Source: Pseudomonas purpurea (GTDB lineage: Bacteria; Pseudomonadota; Gammaproteobacteria; Pseudomonadales; Pseudomonadaceae). Taken from it: a stretch of DNA of 64,000 bases. Location: contig NZ_CP150918.1 of the NCBI RefSeq assembly GCF_039908635.1, positions 2,971,001-3,035,000 of the forward strand, in the 5' to 3' direction. Shown here piece after piece: positions 37,322 to 46,113 of the stretch; position 1 is the first letter of the stretch, and every line of letters begins with the position of its first letter. Under the pieces are notes generated by a model. That model was not told the DNA's origin. It searched no databases and saw nothing but the letters and a program-made list of their open reading frames with translations. Made by a program: the position numbers and the translations under genes.

Positions 37322-37553
37322 AGGTCGGCGCAGCTTAGCAGAGCGTGCTGTCAGAAACTGTCAGGAGCAGGCACCGCCAAACGCCTCAGTCACAAGCTAC
37401 AGCGCCTTGCGTCGCAGCCTACAGTTACGCCAGAATCCGCCGGCTTGTGCGCTTTGCGGGCTGCCCCTATCGTTTCCCCTTCGCTGACCATTCAGCGAAC
37501 GGGCTTGGCGGCTCGGTATTCAATATGCGCAACAGCGCCCCAAACATGATTGA

Positions 37554-37570
37554 AGGTACTTTGAGTACCT
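37554..37570 (+). other. small hairpin in the DUF6124 leader
   Basis: AGGTACT-TTG-AGTACCT is a perfect 7-bp hairpin about 30 bases before the terminator at 37596. It may be part of a structured leader or a small RNA. The rest of 37322-37553 is intergenic with no convincing gene. Confidence 0.45.
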
Positions 37571-37595
37571 ACTCTCCTGTGTCATGGCGGGTTGC

Positions 37596-37627
37596 CCAAG
37601 GATCCCTTCGGGGATGCCGGTTTTTTT
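37596..37627 (+). terminator. intrinsic terminator in the DUF6124 leader
   Basis: A stem formed by CC, GG and ATCCC on the left and GGGAT, CC and GG on the right, with small bulges and a TTCG tetraloop (37607-37610), is followed at once by seven T. It is one of the best terminators in the window. It lies 95 bases before the DUF6124 start on the same strand. Confidence 0.65.
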
Positions 37628-37722
37628 GCACTTTGATCCGGTCCGCCAATCTTGAGCAATCCGCCACCCAATCTGCTTGGCGGCAGACGGTGGTGATTCC
37701 CAATGACAAAGTGAGGTTCACC

Positions 37723-38103
37723 ATGTTCAAAGCAACCCCCAATCCCCCTGCCCCTGAAACCGACCCCGTTTCCCCCTACGCGTCCCTCGACTCCAAAGAA
37801 CTCCACGAAGCCGCCCACCGCGCACTCGATCATTACCTGATACAACCCAGCACCAAGCAATTGCTGGCCGACCGCCGTCCCGGCTGCATTTTCGTCATTG
37901 CCCCGGACGTCGACAGCGAAACCCTGCTGGCCCACGCCTGCGAGACGCTGGCGTCGGTGAATGTGATGGCCAGCGATCTGGCGTTTGAACTCGACGGCCC
38001 CCGGCGCAACACCACCCTGGCGATTCAGCAAATGATTGCATTGGCTGAACTGGCGGTGAATCGCGCCTTGGATCACCTCGATCCGCCGGACTCCCAGGAG
38101 TAA
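37723..38103 (+). CDS. DUF6124-family small protein
   Basis: This 126-residue protein starts at the ATG at 37723 after GAGGT; the frame is open far upstream, but that part crosses the terminator. It begins MFKATPNPP and has LDSKELHEAAHRALDHYL, then FVIAPDVDSETLLAHACETL, a pattern I know from many paralogous Pseudomonas small proteins. Their function is unknown. Several paralogues per genome, each with a similar leader, would be expected. Confidence 0.75.
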   Translation: MFKATPNPPAPETDPVSPYASLDSKELHEAAHRALDHYLIQPSTKQLLADRRPGCIFVIAPDVDSETLLAHACETLASVNVMASDLAFELDGPRRNTTLAIQQMIALAELAVNRALDHLDPPDSQE

Positions 38104-38190
38104 CCGACCCGACAGGCAGACCGCGTTATCGTTCTTCGTCGGATCACCGCCCGGACCACGCTCGGCGCCTACGGTTTCACACCGTGTCAC

Positions 38191-38222
38191 TTGATCGTTC
38201 CCACTCACGAGGGAACGATCAA
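38191..38222. terminator. perfect 12-bp inverted repeat after DUF6124
   Basis: TTGATCGTTCCC (38191-38202) pairs with GGGAACGATCAA (38211-38222) around ACTCACGA. It could end the DUF6124 transcript or serve as an operator for the permease gene 100 bases on. No U-tract follows, so an operator or REP fragment is possible. Confidence 0.5.
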
Positions 38223-38322
38223 CCACCATCCGCGTGATTTACGCCACAACGCGTTGCCCTCAGTGGTTTCGGCTGGCATCCTGCGCGTCCTTTTCTGACC
38301 CGGCCCACTTGGCAGACCTCTC

Positions 38323-39780
38323 GTGACCTCATCCCAGACCACTCCCAAGCCGCGTTCCGACCTGATTTATGGCCTGAACGACCGCCCACATTTCACCGCC
38401 ACGGTCTTCGCCGCACTGCAACACGTGCTGGCCAGTTTTGTCGGCATCATCACCCCCACCCTGATCATGGGCAGCGCCCTGGGCCTGCAAAGTGAAGTCC
38501 CGTACCTGATCAGCATGGCGCTGTTCGTGTCGGGCCTGGGGACCTTCGTCCAGGCGCGGCGCTTTGGCCCCATCGGTTCCGGGCTGCTGTGCCTGCAAGG
38601 CACCAGTTTTTCCTTTATCAGCGTGATCCTCAGCGCCGGTTTCATGGTCAAGGCCCGTGGTGGTGGCACCGACGAGATTCTTTCGACGATTTTCGGCGTG
38701 TGCTTCTTTGCCGCGTTCATCGAAGTGGTGCTGAGCCAGTTCATCGGCAAGTTACGCATGCTGATTACCCCGGTCGTCACGGGCACCATCATCACGTTGA
38801 TGGGCCTGTCGCTGATCAAAGTCGCCATGACCGACATCGCCGGCGGCTTCGGCGCCGTGGACCTGGGCGCCGCCAGCCATTTGGGCCTGGCCGCTCTGGT
38901 GCTGGGCACCATCGTGGTGCTCAACCGGGTCGACGTGCCCTTCCTGCGCCTGGGCGCCATTGTGATCGGCCTGACCTTGGGCTACGTCGTGGCCTGGCTG
39001 ATGGGCGATGTCGATTTCACTAGCATGCCGGACGTGCCGCTGATGAGCGTGCCGGTGCCGTTCAAGTACGGGTTCTCCTTCGATTGGGTGGCGTTTGTGC
39101 CGGTGGCGGTGATTTTCCTGGTGTCGCCGCTGGAAGCGGCCGGTGACCTGACCGCCAACTCGATGATTTCCCAGCAACCGGTCAAAGGCCCGGTCTACAT
39201 CCGCCGTATCAAGTCCGGCCTGCTGGCCGACGGCCTCAACTCGGCCATGGCAGCGGTGTTCAACAGCATGCCGATGGTGACCTTCGCCCAGAACAACGGC
39301 GTGATCCAGCTCACCGGCGTGGCCAGCCGCTACGTTGCGTTCTTCATTGCCGGGTTGTTGGTGCTGCTGGGGTTGTTCCCGATGATTGGCGCGGTCCTGC
39401 AATTGATGCCGAAACCGGTGCTGGGCGGCGCCGAACTGGTGATGTTCGGAACAGTGGCGGTGGCCGGGATCAAGATCCTCGCCGAAGCCGGCCTGCACCG
39501 TCGCAACATGCTGATCGTGGCGATTTCCCTGGGCATGGGCCTGGGCGTTGCGGCCGTGCCGGAAGTGCTGCGCGAATTGCCCAAGGCGTTGCACAACATC
39601 TTCGAATCGCCGATTACCGTCGGTGCGTTCTGCGCGATCTTGCTAAACATCTTCCTGCCGGAAGAGTTCATTGCCCTGGAAGAAGACGATTTCGACCCGG
39701 AAGCCTCGATCCTCAAGGTCATGGAAAACCCGGACGTTGAACCACTGAAGACCGACGCCAGCGCGCCGTTGGCCCGCTAA
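38323..39780 (+). CDS. NCS2-family nucleobase permease (xanthine/uracil type)
   Basis: This 485-residue permease starts at a GTG. It has QHVLASFVGIITPTLIMG near the start, the NCS2 signature with the key Glu in VSPLEAAGDLTANS, and FNSMPMVTFAQNNGVIQLTG, placing it in the proton-coupled xanthine or uric-acid branch (XanP/UacT-like). Fourteen membrane spans are expected. The substrate within purines cannot be fixed by eye. Confidence 0.88.
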   Translation: MTSSQTTPKPRSDLIYGLNDRPHFTATVFAALQHVLASFVGIITPTLIMGSALGLQSEVPYLISMALFVSGLGTFVQARRFGPIGSGLLCLQGTSFSFISVILSAGFMVKARGGGTDEILSTIFGVCFFAAFIEVVLSQFIGKLRMLITPVVTGTIITLMGLSLIKVAMTDIAGGFGAVDLGAASHLGLAALVLGTIVVLNRVDVPFLRLGAIVIGLTLGYVVAWLMGDVDFTSMPDVPLMSVPVPFKYGFSFDWVAFVPVAVIFLVSPLEAAGDLTANSMISQQPVKGPVYIRRIKSGLLADGLNSAMAAVFNSMPMVTFAQNNGVIQLTGVASRYVAFFIAGLLVLLGLFPMIGAVLQLMPKPVLGGAELVMFGTVAVAGIKILAEAGLHRRNMLIVAISLGMGLGVAAVPEVLRELPKALHNIFESPITVGAFCAILLNIFLPEEFIALEEDDFDPEASILKVMENPDVEPLKTDASAPLAR

Positions 39781-39787
39781 ACGCATT

Positions 39788-39819
39788 CAAGGGCCGAGCC
39801 GCTGGCGGTCCGGCCCTTG
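39788..39819. terminator. terminator of the nucleobase permease gene
   Basis: CAAGGGCCG (39788-39796) pairs with CGGCCCTTG (39811-39819), with further GC pairs inside, followed by ATTTAAA. It begins 7 bases after the stop codon. Confidence 0.65.
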
Positions 39820-40327
39820 ATTTAAACGCATCAGGCACCTCGTTTATCCCTTTCCTCCTGTAGCCGGCGTCCAGCCGCTGCACGCGCCACTGTCTCTGAC
39901 CCAACCTTTGGGTCATCTCTCAGGCCCGTCCTCGGCCCTGCGCCCATCATCCCGGTGATGCCGTTTTCAGGACGCACAGCCGACTGCTCACTTTTTTTTA
40001 CAATTAATAGCATTTTGGCCTAACTGCGCTAACGTCAGATTACGCAAAAGCTACTTGGGTCCAGCGCAGGCGGTCTCGTACCGGGAAAGCCTGATGGATG
40101 ACTGACACGAAGGAAGGCCCAGCATGAGTAGTCGTTTTACCTTGACCTTGGTGGGGCGGCTTCCCCGCCGCTCGGTGATGAGCACTTCAACCTCAAACAC
40201 ATGGCGTTTTTTAACCAAGCGGCGGCCCCGCCTGGCACCTGACAGGCAGTGCCTCAAACAGTGAGCCTGTGAATTGAGGCAAGCGGAGCACCCGGTAAAC
40301 ACCCCCGATCAAACAAGGAAGCAGTGA
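39820..40327. other. intergenic region and long leader of rcpA
   Basis: About 500 bases lie between the permease terminator and the secretin gene. Features seen are a TGACCCAACCTTTGGGTCA palindrome (39898-39916), a T8 run with AT-rich sequence near 39991-40013 that may hold the promoter, and GCCTCAA/TTGAGGC (40251-40280) as a leader stem. An ORF of 46 codons at 40124-40264 has a GGAAGG site but unremarkable, Arg-rich content; I do not call it a gene. Confidence 0.45.
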
Positions 40328-41569
40328 ATGAACAATGATTACGTGCAAGTACTCAAGCGAGTGGCGTGGACTTTGATTTTCACTGGATTGCCTGCGAGCA
40401 TGGCCCTGGCCGCGTCCGGTAATTGCTCAATGCTGGGGCCCTTGCCCGCCGTGGTCGAGGTGGGTGAAGGCATGCAAACGGTGATGCGTTCGGAGGTGGC
40501 CATCACTCGATTGGCCGTAGGCGATCCAAAAATCGCCGACGTGCACCTCAATGGCAATGATGCGTACCTGCTGACGGGCATTGCGCCCGGCGCGACCAGC
40601 CTGATGGTTTGGACCGCCTGTTCCGGCGCACCTCGCCAGAGCATGATATTTGTTCAGGGCAAAGGGGCCGGTTCGCTGGTGAGTACGGCATTTCCACCCT
40701 CGGAAGATCCCTTGCTGCCCAGTCAGGTACAGACCGATATTCGGTTTGTCGAAGTCAGCCGTACCAAGTTGAAAGAGGCCAGCACGTCGATCTTCGGCAA
40801 AGGGGGGAGTTTTCTGTTCGGCTCACCCGGCACCGTCCCGCTGGTGACTGTCTCGCCCGGCCAGCTCGGCAGCACGGCGACCCGTATCCCTCTGGATAAT
40901 GGCAGTTTCAATATCGGCATCGGCGGCGGGAAAGTGCTGGGGCTGATCAACGCACTGGAAGGCAGCGGCTTTGCCTACACCCTGGCGCGGCCGAGCCTGG
41001 TGGCGTTGAGTGGGCAAAGTGCAAGTTTTCTTGCCGGTGGTGAAGTACCGATCCCGGTGCCGAGCAGTGGCAGCGACAATATCTCCATTGAATACAAAGA
41101 GTTCGGGATTCGCCTGACCCTGACGCCTACCGTCATCGGACGCGACCGCATTTCCTTGAAGGTGGCGCCGGAGGTCAGTGAACTCGACTACACCAATGCC
41201 GTAAGAATCGCGGGCATTAACGTGCCTGCGCTGACGGTGCGTCGCACTGACACCAGCATTTCCCTGGCCGACGGCGAGAGCTTCGTGATCAGCGGCCTGA
41301 TCAGTTCGAGCAACACCTCATCGGTGAGCAAGTTTCCGGGGCTGGGCGACATCCCGATTCTGGGGGCCTTCTTTCGTGACTCCACCATCAGCCGTGAGGA
41401 AAAAGAGCTGCTGATGATCGTGACCCCGCACCTGGTGCAACCGCTGGCGGTCAATGCCCGACTGCCGACATTGCCGGGCGAAAAACTGCGTAATTACGAC
41501 CCGAACTGGTTCCGTATGTATTTCCTTGAAGACGGTAACTTCGACCGGCGCAGTGGGTTGTCGCAATGA
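40328..41569 (+). CDS. rcpA: Tad/Flp pilus outer-membrane secretin
   Basis: This 413-residue secretin has a signal peptide (ending about MALAASG), an N-terminal pilus/BON-like domain (MRSEVAITRLAVGDPKIADV) and the C-terminal secretin domain: SFLAGGEVPIPV, LTPTVIGRDRISLKVAPEVS, ISGLISSSNTSSVSKFPGLG, then DIPILGAFFR and ELLMIVTPHLV. It forms the outer-membrane channel for the Flp pilus (RcpA/CpaC type). It heads a three-gene plus-strand operon facing the rest of the locus. Confidence 0.93.
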   Translation: MNNDYVQVLKRVAWTLIFTGLPASMALAASGNCSMLGPLPAVVEVGEGMQTVMRSEVAITRLAVGDPKIADVHLNGNDAYLLTGIAPGATSLMVWTACSGAPRQSMIFVQGKGAGSLVSTAFPPSEDPLLPSQVQTDIRFVEVSRTKLKEASTSIFGKGGSFLFGSPGTVPLVTVSPGQLGSTATRIPLDNGSFNIGIGGGKVLGLINALEGSGFAYTLARPSLVALSGQSASFLAGGEVPIPVPSSGSDNISIEYKEFGIRLTLTPTVIGRDRISLKVAPEVSELDYTNAVRIAGINVPALTVRRTDTSISLADGESFVISGLISSSNTSSVSKFPGLGDIPILGAFFRDSTISREEKELLMIVTPHLVQPLAVNARLPTLPGEKLRNYDPNWFRMYFLEDGNFDRRSGLSQ

Positions 41570-41595
41570 GATCGGGTTCTTTTGGGGAGCACAGA

Positions 41596-42336
41596 ATGAA
41601 AGCAATCATGGCGGCATTGGGACTGGTGATGCTCAGCGGCTGCGCCACGGACGGTGGCGGGACATGGTCGAAGCTGTCAAGCCCGGCCGCTTGCGCCAAG
41701 CTGGGCTCCGATCAGGAACTGTCGTTGAGCATGGCCGATGACATGATCAGTGATGGCAAGTTGCACGCGGGCCTGGCCAACCTGCAAAGCCTGCCAGATG
41801 ACCTCGCCGCCGTGCGCCTGCGCAAGGCCAAGATCTACCGCATGCTTGGGCAAAGCGATGCCGAGCCGTTGTATCGCAGTTTGCTGGGCACCTGCCTCGC
41901 CGCTGAAGGGGAACACGGCCTGGGCCAATTGGCGGCCGCGCACAAAGACACCGATCAGGCCCTGAAGCATTTGCAGCGGGCCGCTCAGATGGCCCCCACC
42001 GACGAGAAGATTCGCAACGACCTGGGCGTGGTTTACCTCAAGCAGTTGAAGCTCAAAGAGGCGCGTTTTGAGTTCATCACCGCCATGGAGCTGAAGCAGT
42101 CCGACCAGTTGGCGGCCGTCAACCTGGTGACCTTGCTGATTTATCAAGGAAACTGGAAGCAAGCCTCGGAGTTGGTCAGTCGCGTGGGCTTGAGCCCCGA
42201 GCAAGTGACCGACGCTCAGGTACGCGCCGAAAAACTCAAGAACCCGGCGAAGGCCGAAGCGGCGCCCAGTGATCGGGTGGCCACGGCGCTCGATCCGTCG
42301 CAACCTCGTGTCAATCCGCCAACAACGCAGAGGTAG
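41596..42336 (+). CDS. tadD: Tad pilus lipoprotein with TPR repeats (TadD-like)
   Basis: This 246-residue protein starts at the ATG at 41596 and has a lipobox LMLSGC-like sequence (VMLSGC, lipidated Cys16). The middle has TPR units (LKHLQRAAQMAPTDEKIRND, then LGVVYLKQLKLKEARFEFIT). TadD is an outer-membrane pilotin-like factor for the secretin. It lies 26 bases after rcpA. Confidence 0.88.
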   Translation: MKAIMAALGLVMLSGCATDGGGTWSKLSSPAACAKLGSDQELSLSMADDMISDGKLHAGLANLQSLPDDLAAVRLRKAKIYRMLGQSDAEPLYRSLLGTCLAAEGEHGLGQLAAAHKDTDQALKHLQRAAQMAPTDEKIRNDLGVVYLKQLKLKEARFEFITAMELKQSDQLAAVNLVTLLIYQGNWKQASELVSRVGLSPEQVTDAQVRAEKLKNPAKAEAAPSDRVATALDPSQPRVNPPTTQR

Positions 42337-42338
42337 AG

Positions 42339-42599
42339 ATGAAACAGAATATGCTCAGCTGCCTGGGACTGTTGCTGCTTCCGCTCGCAGCCCAGGCCAT
42401 CGAACCCGGTCCTTCATCGCCACAACAACAGGAAACCGAAGCCTGGTTACTGTTGCAGTCTCGCGGTCAGGCCGTTTCGCCCATCCCGCAAGCAGCGGCG
42501 GCCAGTGAACGGGACCTGAGCCTGCAACGCTGGCTGGAAAGCTATAAACATGCCATCCCCGAGTACTTCAAGGACTACTCCGGCGGACAGAAGAAGTAA
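42339..42599 (+). CDS. DUF3613 protein of the Tad locus
   Basis: This 86-residue secreted protein has a signal peptide (MKQNMLSCLGLLLLPLAAQA) and the DUF3613 block ETEAWLLLQSRGQAVSP, then ERDLSLQRWLESYKHAIPEY. DUF3613 genes recur in Pseudomonas tad loci; the role is unknown. It begins 2 bases after tadD and ends just before the shared terminator. Confidence 0.8.
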   Translation: MKQNMLSCLGLLLLPLAAQAIEPGPSSPQQQETEAWLLLQSRGQAVSPIPQAAAASERDLSLQRWLESYKHAIPEYFKDYSGGQKK

Positions 42600-42617
42600 C
42601 TCATAAACAGTGCAACG

Positions 42618-42657
42618 GCCTCAGCCCCCAGCGGGTTTCCTCGCTGGGGGCTGAGGC
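42618..42657. terminator. bidirectional terminator between the two Tad operons
   Basis: GCCTCAGCCCCCAGCG (42618-42633) and CGCTGGGGGCTGAGGC (42642-42657) form a perfect 16-bp stem around GGTTTCCT. It separates the convergent operons and probably stops both transcripts. Confidence 0.75.
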
Positions 42658-42690
42658 ATTTAGGTGGGTGACGGTTGCCCGCCTTCGTGC

Positions 42691-43659
42691 TTACAACTTC
42701 CCGAAGACTTTGAACACGCCAATGATTGCCGGCCCAATGGCCACCAGGAAGAAGCTTGGCCACAGGCAGAAAATGAGCGGGAACACCAGTTTGGTACCGA
42801 TTTTCGCCGCTTTTTCTTCCGCCAACTGAGTGCGCCGATCACGAAACTCCTCGGCATAGATCCGCAACGTGGCGCCGACACTCGTGCCGAAGCGGATGCT
42901 CTGCGCCAGCAAGCTGACCAGCCCGCGAATGTCTTCCAGGCCGGTGCGTTCAGCCAGGTGCTTGAGCGCTTCGGTACTGGGAATGCCCGCACGGACTTCG
43001 GAGTTGACCAGCGCCAGTTCCACGGCCAGATCGGGTTGGCTGACCGCCATTTCCTCGGACACCCGCTCGATCGCCTGGGGCAAGGCCAGGCCCGACTCCA
43101 CGCACACCACCATCAGGTCCAGGGCATCCGGGAAGGCGATCAGCAATCGGGTCATCCGTGCCTGTTTGCGTGCATTGACATAAATGGCCGGTACCAGCCA
43201 ACCCACGCCCAGCGCCAGCACCAGCACACCAACACCCAGGAACAGCGACAGCTTTGGAATCAACGGCAGTACCAGCACCCCAAGGCCCAACATGACCAAT
43301 GGCGACAACAGGCGAATCGCCCAGTACATCTGCAATGCTGCGTGCGAGCGATAGCCGGCATGCATCAGCAGCGTTCGGGTCGTGGAGGCCTGGCCCTGTT
43401 CGGCAGAGGAAAAGCGCTGGCCGACCTGCTCCAGCATCAACTGCAGATTGCTGGGTGTGCTCTGCCCGTAACTCTCCCCGCCATGGCCGCGTTTAATCAG
43501 CAAAAGACGACGCTGCACCGGGTCCTGTAGCCCCAGCACCAGCAATGCCAGTGTTGCGACTGCGAGCACCACGCTCAAGCCGATGGCCCCCGCGAACAAC
43601 AGGCGCGCCAGTTGCTCGTCACCCACCACGCTATTGATCAGACTCAGCAGATAGTTCAT
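42691..43659 (-). CDS. tadC: Tad pilus inner-membrane platform protein TadC
   Basis: This 322-residue type II secretion F-domain protein has hydrophobic segments near the start and end and the conserved FPDALDLMVVCVESGLALPQ, then SEEMAVSQPDLAVEL and LRIYAEEFRDRRTQLAEEKA. TadC and TadB form the platform that couples the ATPase to pilin assembly. It lies 27 bases after tadB. Confidence 0.92.
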   Translation of the reverse strand: MNYLLSLINSVVGDEQLARLLFAGAIGLSVVLAVATLALLVLGLQDPVQRRLLLIKRGHGGESYGQSTPSNLQLMLEQVGQRFSSAEQGQASTTRTLLMHAGYRSHAALQMYWAIRLLSPLVMLGLGVLVLPLIPKLSLFLGVGVLVLALGVGWLVPAIYVNARKQARMTRLLIAFPDALDLMVVCVESGLALPQAIERVSEEMAVSQPDLAVELALVNSEVRAGIPSTEALKHLAERTGLEDIRGLVSLLAQSIRFGTSVGATLRIYAEEFRDRRTQLAEEKAAKIGTKLVFPLIFCLWPSFFLVAIGPAIIGVFKVFGKL

Positions 43660-43686
43660 GACCCCCTCCTTGACACCTGGTGGTGT

Positions 43687-44673
43687 TCACACCTGAATCC
43701 GGATGATTTTGCGGATCCAGAAAATCCCGATCAGCATGGCCACAAATGCCCCGATCACCATCTTCTGGCCAAGGGGTTCGTTGAACAGCATAGGCAGGTA
43801 AGTCGGGCTCGACAGCACAATGGCCGCCGCCAATACAAAAGGCACGGAGACCAGTATCCAGCCCGACATACGCCCTTCGGCCGACAGCGTCTTGACCTTG
43901 CGCTGAAAACGAAAGCGCCCACGAATCAGGCTGCTCAAGCGCTCCAGCACTTCCGTCAGGTTGCCGCCCGTTTCGCGGTGAATCAGCACCGTCGTCACCA
44001 GCATCATGACGGTCATGCTGGGCATACGCTCCAGCAGCCCCAGCATGGCCCGACGCACATCGTTGCCGTAGTTGATGTCGGCAAACGTCAGGCCGAACTC
44101 ATGGGCAACCGGCCCCTTATGCTCCTCGGCCACCAACTGCAAGGTTTCGTTGAAAGGATGGCCGGCACGCAGGGCCCGGCACATGGCATCCAGCGCATCG
44201 GGCAGGCCTTCCTCGAATTGGGCAAAGCGTTTGCCACGGTCACGGGATATTTTGAGCACGGGCAGCCAAAACACCACCATGGCCACCGGGGCAGCCACCC
44301 ACCAGAGTTGGGTGAACAGCCAAAGCACGACCCCGCTGACTGTCGCCAGGACTAGCCCGAGCAACAGCACCCGATAGGCGCGGTAGTCATGCCCGGCTTG
44401 CTCGATCATCTGTGCCAGCGTCTCCATCGCCGGCAACTGCTCCAGTCGGGCTTCCAGCGGTGACAAGCGGCGCAGGTATTTCTGACGCAGCACCGACTGC
44501 ATGTTCGGCAGGTTACTGGCTCGCTCCAGCAGGTTCAGGCGCCCGCGGATACGCTTGCGCACCTTGTTGGCCTCACCGAACACCGGCACCGCCAACCCCT
44601 GACTGAGGAGAAACATGGCGGTGAACACCATGCCGAGGAACGCCAGGATAAATTCACTGGGGATGTGATTCAT
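43687..44673 (-). CDS. tadB: Tad pilus inner-membrane platform protein TadB
   Basis: This 328-residue F-domain protein has FEEGLPDALDAMCRALRAGH, then ETGGNLTEVLERLSSLIRGR, the TadB core, with transmembrane helices at both ends. It is encoded 2 bases after tadA and partners with TadC. Confidence 0.92.
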   Translation of the reverse strand: MNHIPSEFILAFLGMVFTAMFLLSQGLAVPVFGEANKVRKRIRGRLNLLERASNLPNMQSVLRQKYLRRLSPLEARLEQLPAMETLAQMIEQAGHDYRAYRVLLLGLVLATVSGVVLWLFTQLWWVAAPVAMVVFWLPVLKISRDRGKRFAQFEEGLPDALDAMCRALRAGHPFNETLQLVAEEHKGPVAHEFGLTFADINYGNDVRRAMLGLLERMPSMTVMMLVTTVLIHRETGGNLTEVLERLSSLIRGRFRFQRKVKTLSAEGRMSGWILVSVPFVLAAAIVLSSPTYLPMLFNEPLGQKMVIGAFVAMLIGIFWIRKIIRIQV

Positions 44674-44675
44674 GA

Positions 44676-46109
44676 CTATCCCTCCATCCAGTCAGGCCGA
44701 AACAGGCTGAGCGGCAGCTCGATACCACGTCTGGCCAGTACATCGCGAAACGCCGGCACCATGCCGGTGGGACGGAATTCACCCAGTACTTGACCGTGTT
44801 CGCCGATACCGCTGCGTACAAACGCGAAAATCTCGGTCATGGTGATGATTTCGCCCTCCATGCCGTTGATCTCCTGCACGCTGACCAGCCGCCGCGTGCC
44901 ATCCTCCTGACGCTCCAGCTGGATGACCACGCTGAGGGCCGAGGCGATCTGCTGACGCATGGCCTTGATCGGAAAAGTCGCGCCGGTCATCGACACCATG
45001 TTCTCGATCCTGCCCAGCGCATCGCGCGCGGTGTTGGCGTGAATGGTGGTGAGCGAACCGTCGTGCCCCGTGTTCATCGCCGTCAACATGTCCAGCGCTT
45101 CGGCGCCACGCACCTCGCCGATCACGATGCGGTCAGGCCGCATACGCAGGCTGTTGCGCACCAGTTCACGCTGGCTCACCTCGCCCCGGCCCTCGATGTT
45201 CGATGGGCGGGTTTCAAGGCGTACCACATGAGGCTGCTGCAACTGCAACTCGGCCGAGTCTTCGATGGTGACGATCCGCTCGTTGTGCGGGATGAAGCTG
45301 GACAGCACGTTGAGCATGGTGGTCTTGCCGCTGCCCGTACCGCCCGAGATCAGGACATTCATTCGCCCACGGACGATTGCCTTGAGCATCAGGGCGATTG
45401 CCGGTGTCAGGGTGCCCATTTTCACCAGGCTCTCGGTGTTGAGCAGGTCCACGGCAAAACGACGGATCGACATGCTCGGCCCGTCGATGGCCAGGGGCGG
45501 GATGATTGCATTGACCCGGGAGCCATCCTTCAGGCGGGCGTCCACCAGCGGTGACGACTCATCGATGCGCCGTCCCAGGCTGGAAACGATGCGGTCAATG
45601 ATGTTCAGCAGGTGGTGGTCGTCGCGAAAGCGCACATCGGTTTTTTGCAGTTTGCCAAAACGCTCGACGTACACCGAGGCGAACCCGTTGACCAGGATGT
45701 CGGACACACTGTGATCGGCCAGCAGCGGCTCCAGGGGACCAAGGCCCAGCACTTCGTCAGTGATCTGCTTGATGATCAGTTGGCGGCTGGCAGCACTGAC
45801 GGGCGCCGAGTGCTCGTCGAGCAGGCGCTGACAGATGTCGCGGATCTGCCGCGCGGCTTCGGCGGGCTCCAGGGAGTCGAGCAGTGACAGGTCCATGACC
45901 TTGAGCAGTTGCTGGTAGATCTTCTCCCGCCACTCGGTCTCCACCTGATTGAGCTTGGTCCGGGTCTCGTAGAGCACGTCCGGTATGGCGGCTTCCCAGG
46001 CCATGAGTACGCTGACACAGTCTTCACTGTCGGTCTGTGTACCCTGCCCGTCTGCCGGAGCACTTTTGCCGGACTGCTGACGCAGGCGATTACGAAAGTC
46101 GCTGAGCAT
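44676..46109 (-). CDS. tadA: Tad pilus assembly ATPase TadA/CpaF
   Basis: This 477-residue secretion ATPase has Walker A GGTGSGKT (256-263), the Asp box [12 protein letters not shown], Walker [17 protein letters not shown] and the His box [15 protein letters not shown]. It powers Flp polymerisation, and in other Tad systems retraction as well. It follows tadZ by 4 bases. Confidence 0.95.
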   Translation of the reverse strand: MLSDFRNRLRQQSGKSAPADGQGTQTDSEDCVSVLMAWEAAIPDVLYETRTKLNQVETEWREKIYQQLLKVMDLSLLDSLEPAEAARQIRDICQRLLDEHSAPVSAASRQLIIKQITDEVLGLGPLEPLLADHSVSDILVNGFASVYVERFGKLQKTDVRFRDDHHLLNIIDRIVSSLGRRIDESSPLVDARLKDGSRVNAIIPPLAIDGPSMSIRRFAVDLLNTESLVKMGTLTPAIALMLKAIVRGRMNVLISGGTGSGKTTMLNVLSSFIPHNERIVTIEDSAELQLQQPHVVRLETRPSNIEGRGEVSQRELVRNSLRMRPDRIVIGEVRGAEALDMLTAMNTGHDGSLTTIHANTARDALGRIENMVSMTGATFPIKAMRQQIASALSVVIQLERQEDGTRRLVSVQEINGMEGEIITMTEIFAFVRSGIGEHGQVLGEFRPTGMVPAFRDVLARRGIELPLSLFRPDWMEG

Positions 46110-46113
46110 GGCC

